A stretch of DNA of 64,000 bases. Origin: Vibrio diazotrophicus. Its GTDB lineage: Bacteria > Pseudomonadota > Gammaproteobacteria > Enterobacterales > Vibrionaceae. Below, in pieces: positions 51,491 through 60,744 of the stretch. A model generated the notes under the pieces. That model was not told where the DNA came from. It did not search any database and saw only the letters and a program-made list of their open reading frames with translations. Made by a program: the position numbers and the translations under genes. The stretch is taken from assembly GCF_038452265.1 (NCBI RefSeq), contig NZ_CP151842.1:1922001-1986000 (forward strand). Direction: 5' to 3'. Within the stretch, counting starts at the first letter, position 1. Each line of letters starts with the position of its first letter.

Positions 51491-52810
51491 TTAGCTTGCA
51501 TCACTTTGTGCTGCACTCTCGATCTGCAAAGCGGAAGGTTCACTTAACGAAGTGTTTTCTACAGGTGTTGAAGTACTTACGGGAGCTTCAACTTCGCTTG
51601 CTGTTTTATTTTCTGGCGTAACCTGAAGCTGTTTTAAAGAAGCCACCAACTCATCCATACGGCGAATATACTGCTCATCACGCGTTTTCTGTTGCTGAAG
51701 TTGCTGTTCTCTGGCTGAGGCTTGTGCAAGAGCCTCAACTTGCTTCTTGTTGTCCGCTTCTAACGTCTCGACTTTGAGCGTTAACGCACTTAACTGCTCT
51801 TTTAGGGCATTGGTTTTATCCGCTGCAACTAAACCTTCCACACTGGTTAAAATACGTTCTGCCTGTTCACGCAACATAGTGTCACGATAGTCTGAACCGT
51901 CGATTTTCTGAGAGATAGCAAACAAGTTGTTTTCCATTTCCAGCACTATAGGCTCGAACTTGTTGTCTTCAATAGCTGCCAACAATTTTACCTGATGCGC
52001 CACTTGAGCGACGTGTTTTAATTCGAACTCCACTCGCTTAACAGCATTTTGAACACTTTGTGTATCTCTAGGATTGGTCGAAACGACATTCGTCGCTAGA
52101 GTAATCTCTCCTTCTACTCGGTCAAAAGTTAACGGAGCAACGCGAGACAATCCTTCTTTCTTAAGTACTGCTGCTTGCTTCTCTAAAGGTTCGATATAGA
52201 TTTTGTGGTTAACCTTAACCTCTAGTAGTTTCGCTTTAGCTAGGAATTTCACTTGTTTTTCCTGCGCCGACTCCAGCTTGTCATCACGTACATCGATAAA
52301 CAAACTGCGATAGTCCGCATCTACTTTCTTGTAGTCAGAAGGGAAATAACTAACGGTTGCAATACTATCTAAATAAACCATTTGTGCGATTGCGTCGGCT
52401 AATGCGTTATCCGCCTTCAGCTTAAATCCCTGAAGCTCGCTATACGAGGTATCAACCTTAGCAATGTTCTCTTCAAAGACTTGTTTATAGCTCTTGCTTG
52501 AAAACAGCGAGTAGTCTTTTTTAATCAATGCAGGTTCAGATTCGATTTGTTTATAAACCTCTGTCGAACCTAACCATGCATCCGCTAGCTGGCGGAAATG
52601 GGTTGGTGAATACAAGGCTAAGTTGTCGCTGTCTTTTAGTATTTCCAACCAACTTTGGTATACCTGATCGACCTCAGCAAACTGAGTTTCTACGGATTGT
52701 TCAACATGATTTGTTTCTTGGGTAAGAGAAACGGGTTCCGATGTACTTTGACATCCGGCAAGCGTAAAGACGACTACTGAAGCCAATAGTGTCATTCTAA
52801 TATTTGTCAT
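51491..52810 (-). CDS. coiled-coil lipoprotein of unknown function
   Basis: The 439-residue protein has lipobox 'TLAGC' (Cys 20), a helical central region and a long C-terminal coiled coil (about residues 335-400: 'LKVETLEADNKKQVEALAQ'), ending in a Ser/Thr/Pro-rich tail. It would sit on the outer membrane facing the periplasm. I do not recognise a domain. AAGG precedes the ATG. Confidence 0.75.
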   Translation of the reverse strand: MTNIRMTLLASVVVFTLAGCQSTSEPVSLTQETNHVEQSVETQFAEVDQVYQSWLEILKDSDNLALYSPTHFRQLADAWLGSTEVYKQIESEPALIKKDYSLFSSKSYKQVFEENIAKVDTSYSELQGFKLKADNALADAIAQMVYLDSIATVSYFPSDYKKVDADYRSLFIDVRDDKLESAQEKQVKFLAKAKLLEVKVNHKIYIEPLEKQAAVLKKEGLSRVAPLTFDRVEGEITLATNVVSTNPRDTQSVQNAVKRVEFELKHVAQVAHQVKLLAAIEDNKFEPIVLEMENNLFAISQKIDGSDYRDTMLREQAERILTSVEGLVAADKTNALKEQLSALTLKVETLEADNKKQVEALAQASAREQQLQQQKTRDEQYIRRMDELVASLKQLQVTPENKTASEVEAPVSTSTPVENTSLSEPSALQIESAAQSDAS

Positions 52811-53196
52811 TGATTAGACCTTATTATTTTTACAACTGAATAGTGTCAACCTGCATCACTACCTTTACCTTAACGAAAGCAAGATGTCTTAAAGAAAAGA
52901 CAGTGTGCTATGGCACTTTAATTCATAGACCAAAATAATAAAACACAAACTTTTCATAAATATAGATTACAGAATGAACACCTAAATTGGTGCCTGATAA
53001 AAAACAAATATCATCTATGCTGATGCCTTAGTTTCTACTAGCCAAACATCCTCGATAAAGCCCTCTTTTAGATTACCGCCATAAAATTTAAATATTCTTT
53101 AAAAACCACAAAAACATATGAATTTAATTGGAAACTGAAATGGTAATTAACGTTGTAATAGTGGCATACAGATTATTAGTCCAAGAGGATAAAATC
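52811..53196. other. gap upstream of the Cys/His mini-protein pair
   Basis: About 385 AT-rich bases between divergent genes. A plus-strand frame extends upstream of 53,197 but has no ribosome binding site. No repeat or RNA gene seen. Confidence 0.35.
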
Positions 53197-53472
53197 ATGT
53201 TAGTTTCACGGTTATCAGAAGAATTCATAACTCAAAAAGCAAAAGAAAACTGGCTCTCATATTGGAAATACTTTAGTAAAAGTAGCCACGAAAAATGCTC
53301 AGTACCTAACTGTGCCAAAAACCACAACCAAGCCATTTTTGTTGCTGACCCTAATGATCAGGAAGAGTCGATCTACGTGGTCCCGCTATGCACAGAGCAC
53401 GGTAACAACGAATGCAGCCAATTAGAAATCCTAGACAACGTTGAACTTGTCCCTATCGGATTTACTTTATAG
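53197..53472 (+). CDS. Cys/His mini-protein, first copy (91 residues)
   Basis: The ATG at 53,197 follows AGAGGAT, which decides it over earlier in-frame ATGs. The core is 'CSVPNCAKNHNQAIFV', 'VPLCTEHG' and the ending 'NVELVPIGF'. Two Cys, then Cys and His, could form a zinc site like the knuckle of an HNH-type fold, although no catalytic residues are seen. The next gene encodes a relative with the same plan. Function unknown. Confidence 0.65.
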   Translation: MLVSRLSEEFITQKAKENWLSYWKYFSKSSHEKCSVPNCAKNHNQAIFVADPNDQEESIYVVPLCTEHGNNECSQLEILDNVELVPIGFTL

Positions 53473-53518
53473 CGATTATCCATCAAATAATAAACGAAGT
53501 ACTCCAAAGGATTACGAT

Positions 53519-53797
53519 ATGCTCGTGAACAATATATTAGATAGTGAATCAAATCTGATAAATGAATTCTCTGATTCAAAAAATAAGTTAAAAAATACAT
53601 TTTGTGCAGAAGTAAATTGTACGAATAAATATACGCGTCAGGTTCTGGTTAAGAGCAAAAGCCCAAGCGATTCAAATAGCCAAGCTGACGATGTATTTCA
53701 GATACCTCTTTGCCAGCATCACTACGAAAACTTCCACAACCCAATTGAGCTGGAAAATGATATCGAAGTAGTTCCAATAGGTTTTGATCAACACTGA
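53519..53797 (+). CDS. Cys/His mini-protein, second copy (92 residues)
   Basis: The ATG at 53,519 follows AAGGATTACG. It shares with the gene before it the order 'FCAEVNCTN', 'IPLCQHHYENF' and 'DIEVVPIGF'. Identity is modest but the metal-ligand spacing and C-terminal motif are kept, so this is an old duplication. It ends at a strong terminator; both genes lie 46 bases apart and probably form one transcript. Function unknown. Confidence 0.65.
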   Translation: MLVNNILDSESNLINEFSDSKNKLKNTFCAEVNCTNKYTRQVLVKSKSPSDSNSQADDVFQIPLCQHHYENFHNPIELENDIEVVPIGFDQH

Positions 53798-53821
53798 TTT
53801 GATTGTAGGGAATTGTTGGTG

Positions 53822-53853
53822 GGCAATGGGAGATGTTTTCCATTGCCTTTTTT
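53822..53853 (+). terminator. intrinsic terminator after the mini-protein pair
   Basis: GGCAATGG-N10-CCATTGCC followed by TTTTTTTATT. Confidence 0.88.
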
Positions 53854-53875
53854 TATTGAATAGCTAATGCGTAGG

Positions 53876-54808
53876 TCAGCGGTTAAGTAAGTTTAGCTGC
53901 GCGATCAACCAAGTTGCAGCCAGCAAATCGGCGCTTCCGCCTGGGCTTAGATTTTTTTCTACCAGTTGTTTATCGTAATCCTGCATTCGCTGTTCAAAAT
54001 CATCATCATGAATATTACAGCTTGCCAGCAGAGATTTAGACTGTGCTTTTACATATTCAAGTCCTTCAAGACCGCCTCGGTGAACCAAGTTTGAATCTTC
54101 ATTGCACGACATGATCGTCAACAAGGTCTTAAACATCGCTTGCTCTTCAGACGAACCTTTATCGATTGCGAGTTCATAAGTTGGCAATGCGCAGTCGAAA
54201 ATCATAGGGTAGCCGTTTGCTGCCTCCCCTCTTATTCCGGCTAATCCATAACGGCGGTATATTTGTTCTCCTGCCGTAACGGGAATTTTGTTTGAATGCT
54301 CAAGCTCATCGGTAACCAACTGAGCACAGCACTCTTTGATTACCGATTGAATTCGGGAAGATGCAAAGGTGGATTCTTTTCTATATAGCCAGCCAACTGC
54401 GCCACAAATCAAACCAAGCGTAAAAATCATACCTTTGTGGGTATTTACACCTGCAGTCGCGGCGAACATTGCTCTCTCAGCTTCTATACCAATTTTTCGA
54501 AGGTTAGGAAGGAGATTTGCGGGCGAAGTGATGTATTGATCGTAGCCAGATTTAACAAACTTCAGCATGTAGGGGCGTAGGCTATTTGCACTTGCAATAA
54601 AGGTATCAATGTTCATATCACTATGAGCGCCAGTGGATACACAGTCAACCAAGCCTGGTTTTGGCGTCAGATGAACTTCAAGCATCATCGCGTGATAGGC
54701 CAAATTCCCCACCAGTTCGCAAATATTGAGTTCAAATGTCCCATAATCTGTTTTCTGATATAAACAACAGTCGCTCAAAAGCCAACGTAAAGAATTAGTG
54801 GTATTCAT
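53876..54808 (-). CDS. citG: triphosphoribosyl-dephospho-CoA synthase
   Basis: The start ATG at 54,808 lies inside the citX end (14-base overlap). The 310-residue protein matches CitG: 'LTPKPGLVDCVSTGAHSDM', 'AGVNTHKGMIFTLGL' and 'RGEAANGYPMIF'. It makes the precursor of the citrate lyase prosthetic group from ATP and dephospho-CoA. It is last of citDEFXG. Confidence 0.95.
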   Translation of the reverse strand: MNTTNSLRWLLSDCCLYQKTDYGTFELNICELVGNLAYHAMMLEVHLTPKPGLVDCVSTGAHSDMNIDTFIASANSLRPYMLKFVKSGYDQYITSPANLLPNLRKIGIEAERAMFAATAGVNTHKGMIFTLGLICGAVGWLYRKESTFASSRIQSVIKECCAQLVTDELEHSNKIPVTAGEQIYRRYGLAGIRGEAANGYPMIFDCALPTYELAIDKGSSEEQAMFKTLLTIMSCNEDSNLVHRGGLEGLEYVKAQSKSLLASCNIHDDDFEQRMQDYDKQLVEKNLSPGGSADLLAATWLIAQLNLLNR

Positions 54809-55316
54809 GAATAATCTCACTCAATTTGTCAATCAGGGCTGGAAGTGGATGAACTCGGTTACGAGCACATAATTTTGCGTCTTTGCCACAAATGAAACAC
54901 CGTCTTCTTGCCAATCCGAGCTGGTCACGAGAAAGCACCACGCCTTGTGAATCAAAAACATCGATATCGAATAAACGACCTAACGGATGCGTATCTTCCA
55001 CCTCAATCATCAGACGCTTTAACTGCTGAGGAGAAATGCCGCCAACCGCACTAATCGCTTCACAGCCACAATCATTGATGAACGACTGACTAATAAAACT
55101 CGAACAGCCAGAGTGCATGCATGCCTTTCTGATTTGTTCCTGACCAGCTTTAAATCCGATTTGAGATATTTGGTTTAGTTTGACACTGCCGGGCATGTTA
55201 ATCGTAAAGCTCACGATGGGCAGAGAATGGGTCGAAACCCATTCTCTTTGCCGTTCAGCTCGAAGCTCTCGATTCTCTAAGACCTGCTCTAGGGTGATTG
55301 CTGGTCCTCGATACAC
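54795..55316 (-). CDS. citX: citrate lyase holo-[acyl-carrier] synthase CitX
   Basis: The start is a GTG at 55,316, 6 bases after GGAG that overlaps the citF stop. The 173-residue protein has 'GPAITLEQVLENRELRAERQ' and 'GLARRRCFICGKDAKLCARN', CitX hallmarks. It attaches the phosphoribosyl-dephospho-CoA group to CitD. Confidence 0.94.
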   Translation of the reverse strand: MYRGPAITLEQVLENRELRAERQREWVSTHSLPIVSFTINMPGSVKLNQISQIGFKAGQEQIRKACMHSGCSSFISQSFINDCGCEAISAVGGISPQQLKRLMIEVEDTHPLGRLFDIDVFDSQGVVLSRDQLGLARRRCFICGKDAKLCARNRVHPLPALIDKLSEIIHEYH

Positions 55317-55319
55317 GAT

Positions 55320-56855
55320 TTACTCCTTAACCTGACGAATCACATCAATGACAGAACCGTCACGGTAACGAACATAACCAACGACTTTGTCTAAGTACTC
55401 AATCGGCTTTGGTTTGCCTGTTAACGACTCAGCTCGTTGCTGCAACTCATGGATATCGGTGGTCTGAATACCTGCGTTTACTAAGCGAGCCTTAACTTCT
55501 TCTCTATTTGGATTTACAGCAATGCCATGGTCGGTGACCAATACGTCAATTTGTGTCCCTGGAGTCACAACATTCAATACCGAATGCACAACGGTTGGAA
55601 TTCGACCACGAATTAGCGGAGCGACAACGATAGTCAAATTTGCTGCCGCAGCAGTATCACTGTGACCGCCAGAAGCGCCTCGGATTACACCGTCTGAACC
55701 TGTGATAACGTTGACGTTAAAGTCGGTATCAATTTCTAGCGCACTGAGGACGACAACATCCAATCGATCAACCATCGCACCTTTAGATGAAGGGTTTGCG
55801 TATTGATTGGCAGAGATTTCAATGTGATTGGGATTGCGAGCCAATGAATCAGCGGCAACGGAATCGAATGACTGCACATCAAGCAGTGTTTTAATCAACC
55901 CTTTTTCGTGCAGAGCTACCATAGTGGCCGTAATACCACCCAGGCCAAAATTCGCCGTGATATTACCTCTAACCATCTTATCTTCTAAAAAGCGTGTTAC
56001 CGCTAGAGATGCACCGCCAGAACCGGTTTGCAAGTTGAAACCATCTTTGAAATAACCCGAATGCTCAATAACGTCAGCAGCTTTGCGAGCAATTAACAAT
56101 TCGCGAGGATTGGTTGTCATACGCGTTGCATCACCGCCAATCTTAGAAGCGTCACCCACCTCTACCACTTTCACAATCGCATCGACTTGGTCTTGGGCGA
56201 TTGACGCTGGAGTATTTGGGAAATCCACAAGAGACTCCGTAAGCACCACCGTCTTTCTCGCATACTGAGCATCAATTTGAGCATACCCAAGAGAACCACA
56301 GCGAGACTGACCTTTTACAGCATTGGCATTACCAAACTCGTCGCTACTTGAGACACCGACAAACGCGACATCGATATTCAGTTCACCACTTTGAACTAAG
56401 TGAACACGTCCGCCATGGGAGTGAATATGAACAGGCTCAGCCAGCAGACCACGAGACACTTCTTCGGCCAATTGCCCACGCATTCCGGATGTGTATATTT
56501 TTTTCACTACGCCATTTTTAATATGTTCAACAAGCGGTGAATGAATATCAGAGAGTGAACTTGACGCTAAAGTGAGGTCTTTAAAGCCCATCGTAGCAAT
56601 CACATTCATTACCATGTTGATGGTTTTGTCTCCTCCTCGAAATGAGTGGTGAAACGAAATAGTCATACCATCAGCAAGACCTACGCTTTTGATTGCCTCT
56701 TCTAAGGTTTCAAAGAGTTTACGACTTCTCTTGGTATCTCTGTTTAGCAGATAAGAAGTCAGTTGATGCGCACCAGAATATGGCAACAGTGTTGGACATT
56801 TCTCAACATCAATATCTAGTTCACGATCAATTGCATTAGTTATAGTTGTCATCAT
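55320..56855 (-). CDS. citF: citrate lyase alpha subunit (citrate:acetyl-ACP transferase)
   Basis: The 511-residue protein matches CitF throughout, with 'SFHHSFRGGDKTINMVM', 'GMRGQLAEEVSRG', 'HSHGGRVHL' and 'GASGGHSDTAAAANL'. It exchanges acetyl for citryl on the acyl carrier. Two adjacent ATGs (56,855 and 56,852) can serve as start. It lies 6 bases after citE. Confidence 0.96.
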   Translation of the reverse strand: MMTTITNAIDRELDIDVEKCPTLLPYSGAHQLTSYLLNRDTKRSRKLFETLEEAIKSVGLADGMTISFHHSFRGGDKTINMVMNVIATMGFKDLTLASSSLSDIHSPLVEHIKNGVVKKIYTSGMRGQLAEEVSRGLLAEPVHIHSHGGRVHLVQSGELNIDVAFVGVSSSDEFGNANAVKGQSRCGSLGYAQIDAQYARKTVVLTESLVDFPNTPASIAQDQVDAIVKVVEVGDASKIGGDATRMTTNPRELLIARKAADVIEHSGYFKDGFNLQTGSGGASLAVTRFLEDKMVRGNITANFGLGGITATMVALHEKGLIKTLLDVQSFDSVAADSLARNPNHIEISANQYANPSSKGAMVDRLDVVVLSALEIDTDFNVNVITGSDGVIRGASGGHSDTAAAANLTIVVAPLIRGRIPTVVHSVLNVVTPGTQIDVLVTDHGIAVNPNREEVKARLVNAGIQTTDIHELQQRAESLTGKPKPIEYLDKVVGYVRYRDGSVIDVIRQVKE

Positions 56856-56861
56856 ATTGGC

Positions 56862-57737
56862 CTACTGTCTGATTCCTGATTTCGCACGTTGTAGTGTCCA
56901 CCGAGCACGCTCTATGATTGGTGCGTCGACCATTTTGCCGTTTAGTGACACAACGCCTGAGCCTTGGGCTTCTGCCTCTGCCGCCACTTCAATAACGGCA
57001 TTTGCGTAATCAACTTCTTTTTGGGTTGGAGCAAAGATGTTGTGAATAATTTCGATTTGGCGAGGGTTAATCAGTGACTTACCGTCAAAGCCCAGAGATT
57101 TGATGTGCTCAGCTTCGTGAATGAAGCCTTCTTCATTGTTTGCATCGGAATAAACCGTATCAAAAGCCATAATTCCTGCGGCTCTTGCCGCTTGAAGAAT
57201 AGAACATCGCGCAAACAAGAGTTCCACACCTTCAGCCGTGCGTTGAGTTCTAAGGTCGCGAACATAGTCTTCTGCACCCAAAGCGATACCTATCAATCGA
57301 CTTGATGCTTTTGCAATTTCGACTGCATTATTGATACCCATAGCAGATTCAATCGCAGCAAGCATTTTGGTACTGCCAATTTCACGGCCAAACTCCATCT
57401 CAGCTTCCGTGATGAGTTCTTCCATATTATGAACATCTTGAGCACTGTCCGTTTTAGCAAGACGCACAGCATTCACGCCTGCTTTCACCACCGCTTTGAC
57501 ATCGAGTGGACCAAAGTCAGTATCCAAACCGTTAACACGCACGATGGTTTCAATGTTTTTATACATTGGATGTTGAAGGGCATTGAAAACGAGCATTCTT
57601 GCCGTGTCTTTCTCACGAATTGATACAGAATCTTCCAAATCAAACATGATGGCATCTGGGTTATAGATAAAAGAGTTGCTCAACATCGCGGCATTTGACC
57701 CGGGGACAAACAACATACTTCTGCGCAATTTGCTCAT
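56862..57737 (-). CDS. citE: citrate lyase beta subunit (citryl-ACP lyase)
   Basis: The start ATG at 57,737 follows GGGGGAG and overlaps the citD stop (ATGA). The 291-residue protein has 'RRSMLFVPGSNAAML', 'MFDLEDSVSIREKD' and 'LIGIALGAEDYVRDL', the HpcH/CitE metal- and substrate-binding motifs. It splits citryl-ACP into oxaloacetate and acetyl-ACP. Confidence 0.96.
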   Translation of the reverse strand: MSKLRRSMLFVPGSNAAMLSNSFIYNPDAIMFDLEDSVSIREKDTARMLVFNALQHPMYKNIETIVRVNGLDTDFGPLDVKAVVKAGVNAVRLAKTDSAQDVHNMEELITEAEMEFGREIGSTKMLAAIESAMGINNAVEIAKASSRLIGIALGAEDYVRDLRTQRTAEGVELLFARCSILQAARAAGIMAFDTVYSDANNEEGFIHEAEHIKSLGFDGKSLINPRQIEIIHNIFAPTQKEVDYANAVIEVAAEAEAQGSGVVSLNGKMVDAPIIERARWTLQRAKSGIRQ

Positions 57738-58030
57738 TTTAATCTCCCCCAAACAATATCGCTGCCGGCGGTTGCTCGAATCACCGCGGCTTGTACTCTT
57801 GCTTTGATGACACAGTCCAAAGCACCTTTGTCGTTGATCTTGACCAACGCAGACTGAACGCCCATCTCTGACAATGTGCTGATGACCGTATTTTTGATTA
57901 ACTCTCCAAATTGCTTTTCAACGGAACTGGTAATTTCTATATCCAAACTCTTTGTGGCTGACGGGACTATTTCGACTAGTAAGTCGCTAGATTCCAATGT
58001 TCCAGCGTATGATCGCTGATTGATTATCAT
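57734..58030 (-). CDS. citD: citrate lyase gamma subunit (acyl carrier)
   Basis: The 98-residue protein is CitD. 'YAGTLESSDLLVEI' carries Ser 14, where the prosthetic group is attached in relatives. It overlaps citE by 4 bases and is the first gene of the citDEFXG block, after a promoter region with an inverted repeat. Confidence 0.95.
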   Translation of the reverse strand: MIINQRSYAGTLESSDLLVEIVPSATKSLDIEITSSVEKQFGELIKNTVISTLSEMGVQSALVKINDKGALDCVIKARVQAAVIRATAGSDIVWGRLK

Positions 58031-58172
58031 GTATGCACCTCATGAATCCCATTTCGGATGGCAGAAAATTGAATAAAGGCAAAGAATGCTCAATGCCGAA
58101 TAACTAACGCCTATTCTCTTTGCTATCCGCTATGTTTTTGGCGATGCTAATCATGTTTAGTCGGAAGCTAAA

Positions 58173-58195
58173 AACCATTAATGATTTAAATGGTT
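58173..58195 (-). promoter_or_regulatory. AT-rich inverted repeat upstream of citD
   Basis: AACCATT-N9-AATGGTT, about 145 bases upstream of citD and downstream of the citAB terminator. CitB boxes in relatives are AT-rich, so this is a candidate CitB site. Confidence 0.45.
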
Positions 58196-58218
58196 TAAAT
58201 TGTTCCGTTTGGTAGGAA

Positions 58219-58256
58219 ACAAAAAAGCGGCTAAAGATATCCTTAGCCGCTTTTCA
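58219..58256 (-). terminator. intrinsic terminator after citB
   Basis: On the minus strand AAAAGCGGCTAA-N8-TTAGCCGCTTTT is followed by TTG. It separates citAB from citDEFXG, so the latter needs its own promoter. Confidence 0.85.
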
Positions 58257-58269
58257 AATTAAGAAATGA

Positions 58270-58962
58270 TTAATTAGACTTTACATAGACTCGTTCAGGA
58301 CGGCCCACTCTGCCATGCTCATTTTCAGCATCTAAAAAACCATTAGCTGAACAATACTCTAAATAACGTCTTGCTGTTGTTTTACTTATTCCGACCTGTT
58401 CACCTAGCCTTTCAGCTGTATATTTAATCCCAGTATTTTCAATAAAAGTCTGTTTTATTTTATCTAAAGTCAATTCACCAATGCCCTTTGGTAACGTATT
58501 GGCAGACTTCTCTCTAGCCTGAATATTAAAAAGGTCATCGACGTGGCGCTGACTAATATTATCATAAGCATTCATTGCACTATGATATTGAACGTAGCGG
58601 TTTAATGTATCCTTTAAGCGAACATACGACACTGGTTTCAATAAATAATCAAAACATCCACAGTGCATTGCCTCTTTAACCGTTTCCATTTCGCTTGAAG
58701 CGGTGATCAATATAACATCAGGTTTTGAGTCAGACTTGTCTGCAACAATACTTCTTAATAAGTCGATGCCTAAACCATCAGGGAGAAAGTTGTCTAATAT
58801 AATTAAGTTCGGTTTATTAACCTTCAGCATTGTTTTAGCCATGCTAATAGTATTTGCGATACCCACAGGTCTAAAACGCATCATCTGTCTTAAAAACTGA
58901 GCATGTAATTCAGCAATTCCAACTTCATCTTCAACGATTAAAACATCTATAGAGTCCATCAT
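58270..58962 (-). CDS. citB: citrate-responsive response regulator CitB
   Basis: The 230-residue protein has a receiver domain with phospho-acceptor in 'LIILDNFLPDG', Thr in 'ILITASSE' and Lys in 'YLLKPV'. The C-terminus has a helix-turn-helix ('YTAERLGEQVGISKTTARRYL') as in CitB/DcuR. It overlaps the citA stop. It should activate the citrate genes when citrate is present and oxygen absent. Confidence 0.95.
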   Translation of the reverse strand: MMDSIDVLIVEDEVGIAELHAQFLRQMMRFRPVGIANTISMAKTMLKVNKPNLIILDNFLPDGLGIDLLRSIVADKSDSKPDVILITASSEMETVKEAMHCGCFDYLLKPVSYVRLKDTLNRYVQYHSAMNAYDNISQRHVDDLFNIQAREKSANTLPKGIGELTLDKIKQTFIENTGIKYTAERLGEQVGISKTTARRYLEYCSANGFLDAENEHGRVGRPERVYVKSN

Positions 58963-60578
58963 CGGTTACCGTTCTTAGGAATAAAAATAGAAAAAATAGT
59001 GCCCTTAGGCTCTGCGTTGTCGACCAAGATGACGCCACCCGCGTTAGTTACATAACGGTTAATCAGATACAGGCCAATACCATGACCTTTATCATCATTT
59101 TTACTTGTAACTCCTCGGTTGAAAATGGTCCCTGCTATTTCGGGATCAATACCGCAACCATTATCCCCAATTTCAATAACTAATTCTTTACCTGCATCTG
59201 TAATAAGTAACGTTATTACTTTATCGCTCTCAGGGTTTTTAAGCGTTGCTTCAAATGCGTTATCGATCAAGTTACCTATAATTGCAGATAATTCATCATC
59301 ATCAATATTGTCCGGCAAATTATATAACTGACAGGTAGGATCAAACTGTAACTGAAGTCCCAGTTCTTGAGATCGAGCATATTTCCCAAGTAGAATTCCA
59401 GCCACTTGTTTGCATTTTATTCTTGAACGTATGAAATCAATAAGTTGTTGTTTCTTAGTATTTTCATTATTGATCAATGAGAGCGCTGATTCATATTCAC
59501 CGATTTCAATCAACCCCGATATTGTTGATAGTTTGTTAGCATGTTCATGCCTCATCACTCTTAAATTATCTGTATATTGTTTGATTTGAGTCAATTCTGC
59601 CGTTAGCGAATTTATATCATTTTTATGTCTAAAACTAATGACCCATCCAATTAACAAGTCTCTATCAAAGATAGCCACTCTATTAGCTATGAGTGTTTTC
59701 CCGTTAATAGATACGATCTCATCCTTTATATTTTCTTCATAAGGAGTTTGAAAAAAGAATTGGGTATGATTTAGGTATTCCAATATGCTTCTATTCTTTA
59801 TTTCACTCACTTCTTTATCTGTTCCTAACAAATCGATCGCACTTTTATTTACTGCGAGAATCTTGCCAGTTTTATCGATAGCGATAATCCCTTCATAAAC
59901 GGATTGAAGAATAGAGCGCTGTAAATAGAGTGCTAACGCAATTTCTGCTGGTTCCATTCCGTTCATTTTCTTTTTGATGTGACTGGAAAAAAGCCAGGCA
60001 CCGATCAGCGTCAAAAGTAGAATAGCACCCAGCTCAAACGAAACCGGTTTGGCATAAAATACCAGCCATTGGTCAAATCGGTTAAACAGGTAACCAACTG
60101 AGGCAACCCCAATAATTTCACCATCGAAGTCAACAATGGCACTTTTACCACGAACGCCATATCCCAAAGAGCCCTTGCTAACCGAAATATAGGATTCTCC
60201 GTTTTCCAATGCCGCCGCATTATCCCCTCCTTGCATTGGTAAGCCAATCTTCTCCTTAACCGGATGAGATAATCGAGTGCCGTCATCATCACCAATAACA
60301 ATAAAGCTCGCGTCCGATATTTTCGTTAAGCGATTAATAATTCGCTCTATAGCAGGGATGTTTTTGATCCTCACTTCCTGAATTAAGTTCGGGTCGCTAG
60401 CAATTTCCTTTGCTTGAATTAACGCTCTTGTTCCAACTTGATGTTCCAACGTATCTAGTAAGGACTGATGAAAGTTCACACCCATGAAAATCATCTGAAG
60501 GCTCATAAGAGCAAAAATAAGAAGAAAAACTTTGACGCGAAAAGAAGCTCCAGTCTTCATCTTTTCCATCATATTCAT
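58959..60578 (-). CDS. citA: citrate sensor histidine kinase CitA
   Basis: AAGGAA precedes the ATG at 60,578. The 539-residue kinase has a membrane helix (about 15-33), a periplasmic citrate-type PAS domain (about 40-175), a second helix (about 178-198), a cytoplasmic PAS domain, the phospho-accepting His in 'VMRHEHANKLSTISGL' and an ATPase domain with 'GNLIDNAFEAT' and 'GHGIGLYLI'. It senses citrate outside the cell and phosphorylates CitB. Confidence 0.94.
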   Translation of the reverse strand: MNMMEKMKTGASFRVKVFLLIFALMSLQMIFMGVNFHQSLLDTLEHQVGTRALIQAKEIASDPNLIQEVRIKNIPAIERIINRLTKISDASFIVIGDDDGTRLSHPVKEKIGLPMQGGDNAAALENGESYISVSKGSLGYGVRGKSAIVDFDGEIIGVASVGYLFNRFDQWLVFYAKPVSFELGAILLLTLIGAWLFSSHIKKKMNGMEPAEIALALYLQRSILQSVYEGIIAIDKTGKILAVNKSAIDLLGTDKEVSEIKNRSILEYLNHTQFFFQTPYEENIKDEIVSINGKTLIANRVAIFDRDLLIGWVISFRHKNDINSLTAELTQIKQYTDNLRVMRHEHANKLSTISGLIEIGEYESALSLINNENTKKQQLIDFIRSRIKCKQVAGILLGKYARSQELGLQLQFDPTCQLYNLPDNIDDDELSAIIGNLIDNAFEATLKNPESDKVITLLITDAGKELVIEIGDNGCGIDPEIAGTIFNRGVTSKNDDKGHGIGLYLINRYVTNAGGVILVDNAEPKGTIFSIFIPKNGNR

Positions 60579-60690
60579 ACATTTATTTCCTTATTATTAA
60601 GTAGTGCGAACTTATAAAGTGCTCAATTCAGATACGAATGTTAGCCCGTTTCGCCAGCCAAGTTAGTAATGTGTATCAAAAGACAATAAA

Positions 60691-60725
60691 AACGCAGAGA
60701 GGGAGAACTCAGTCTCCCTCCTTAG
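60691..60725 (-). terminator. putative terminator after oadB
   Basis: On the minus strand GAGGGAGA-CTGAGT-TCTCCCTC, then TCTGCGTTTTTATT. The T-run is a few bases away from the stem, so the call is moderate. Confidence 0.6.
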
Positions 60726-60744
60726 TTATTGATTTTCGGAAATA

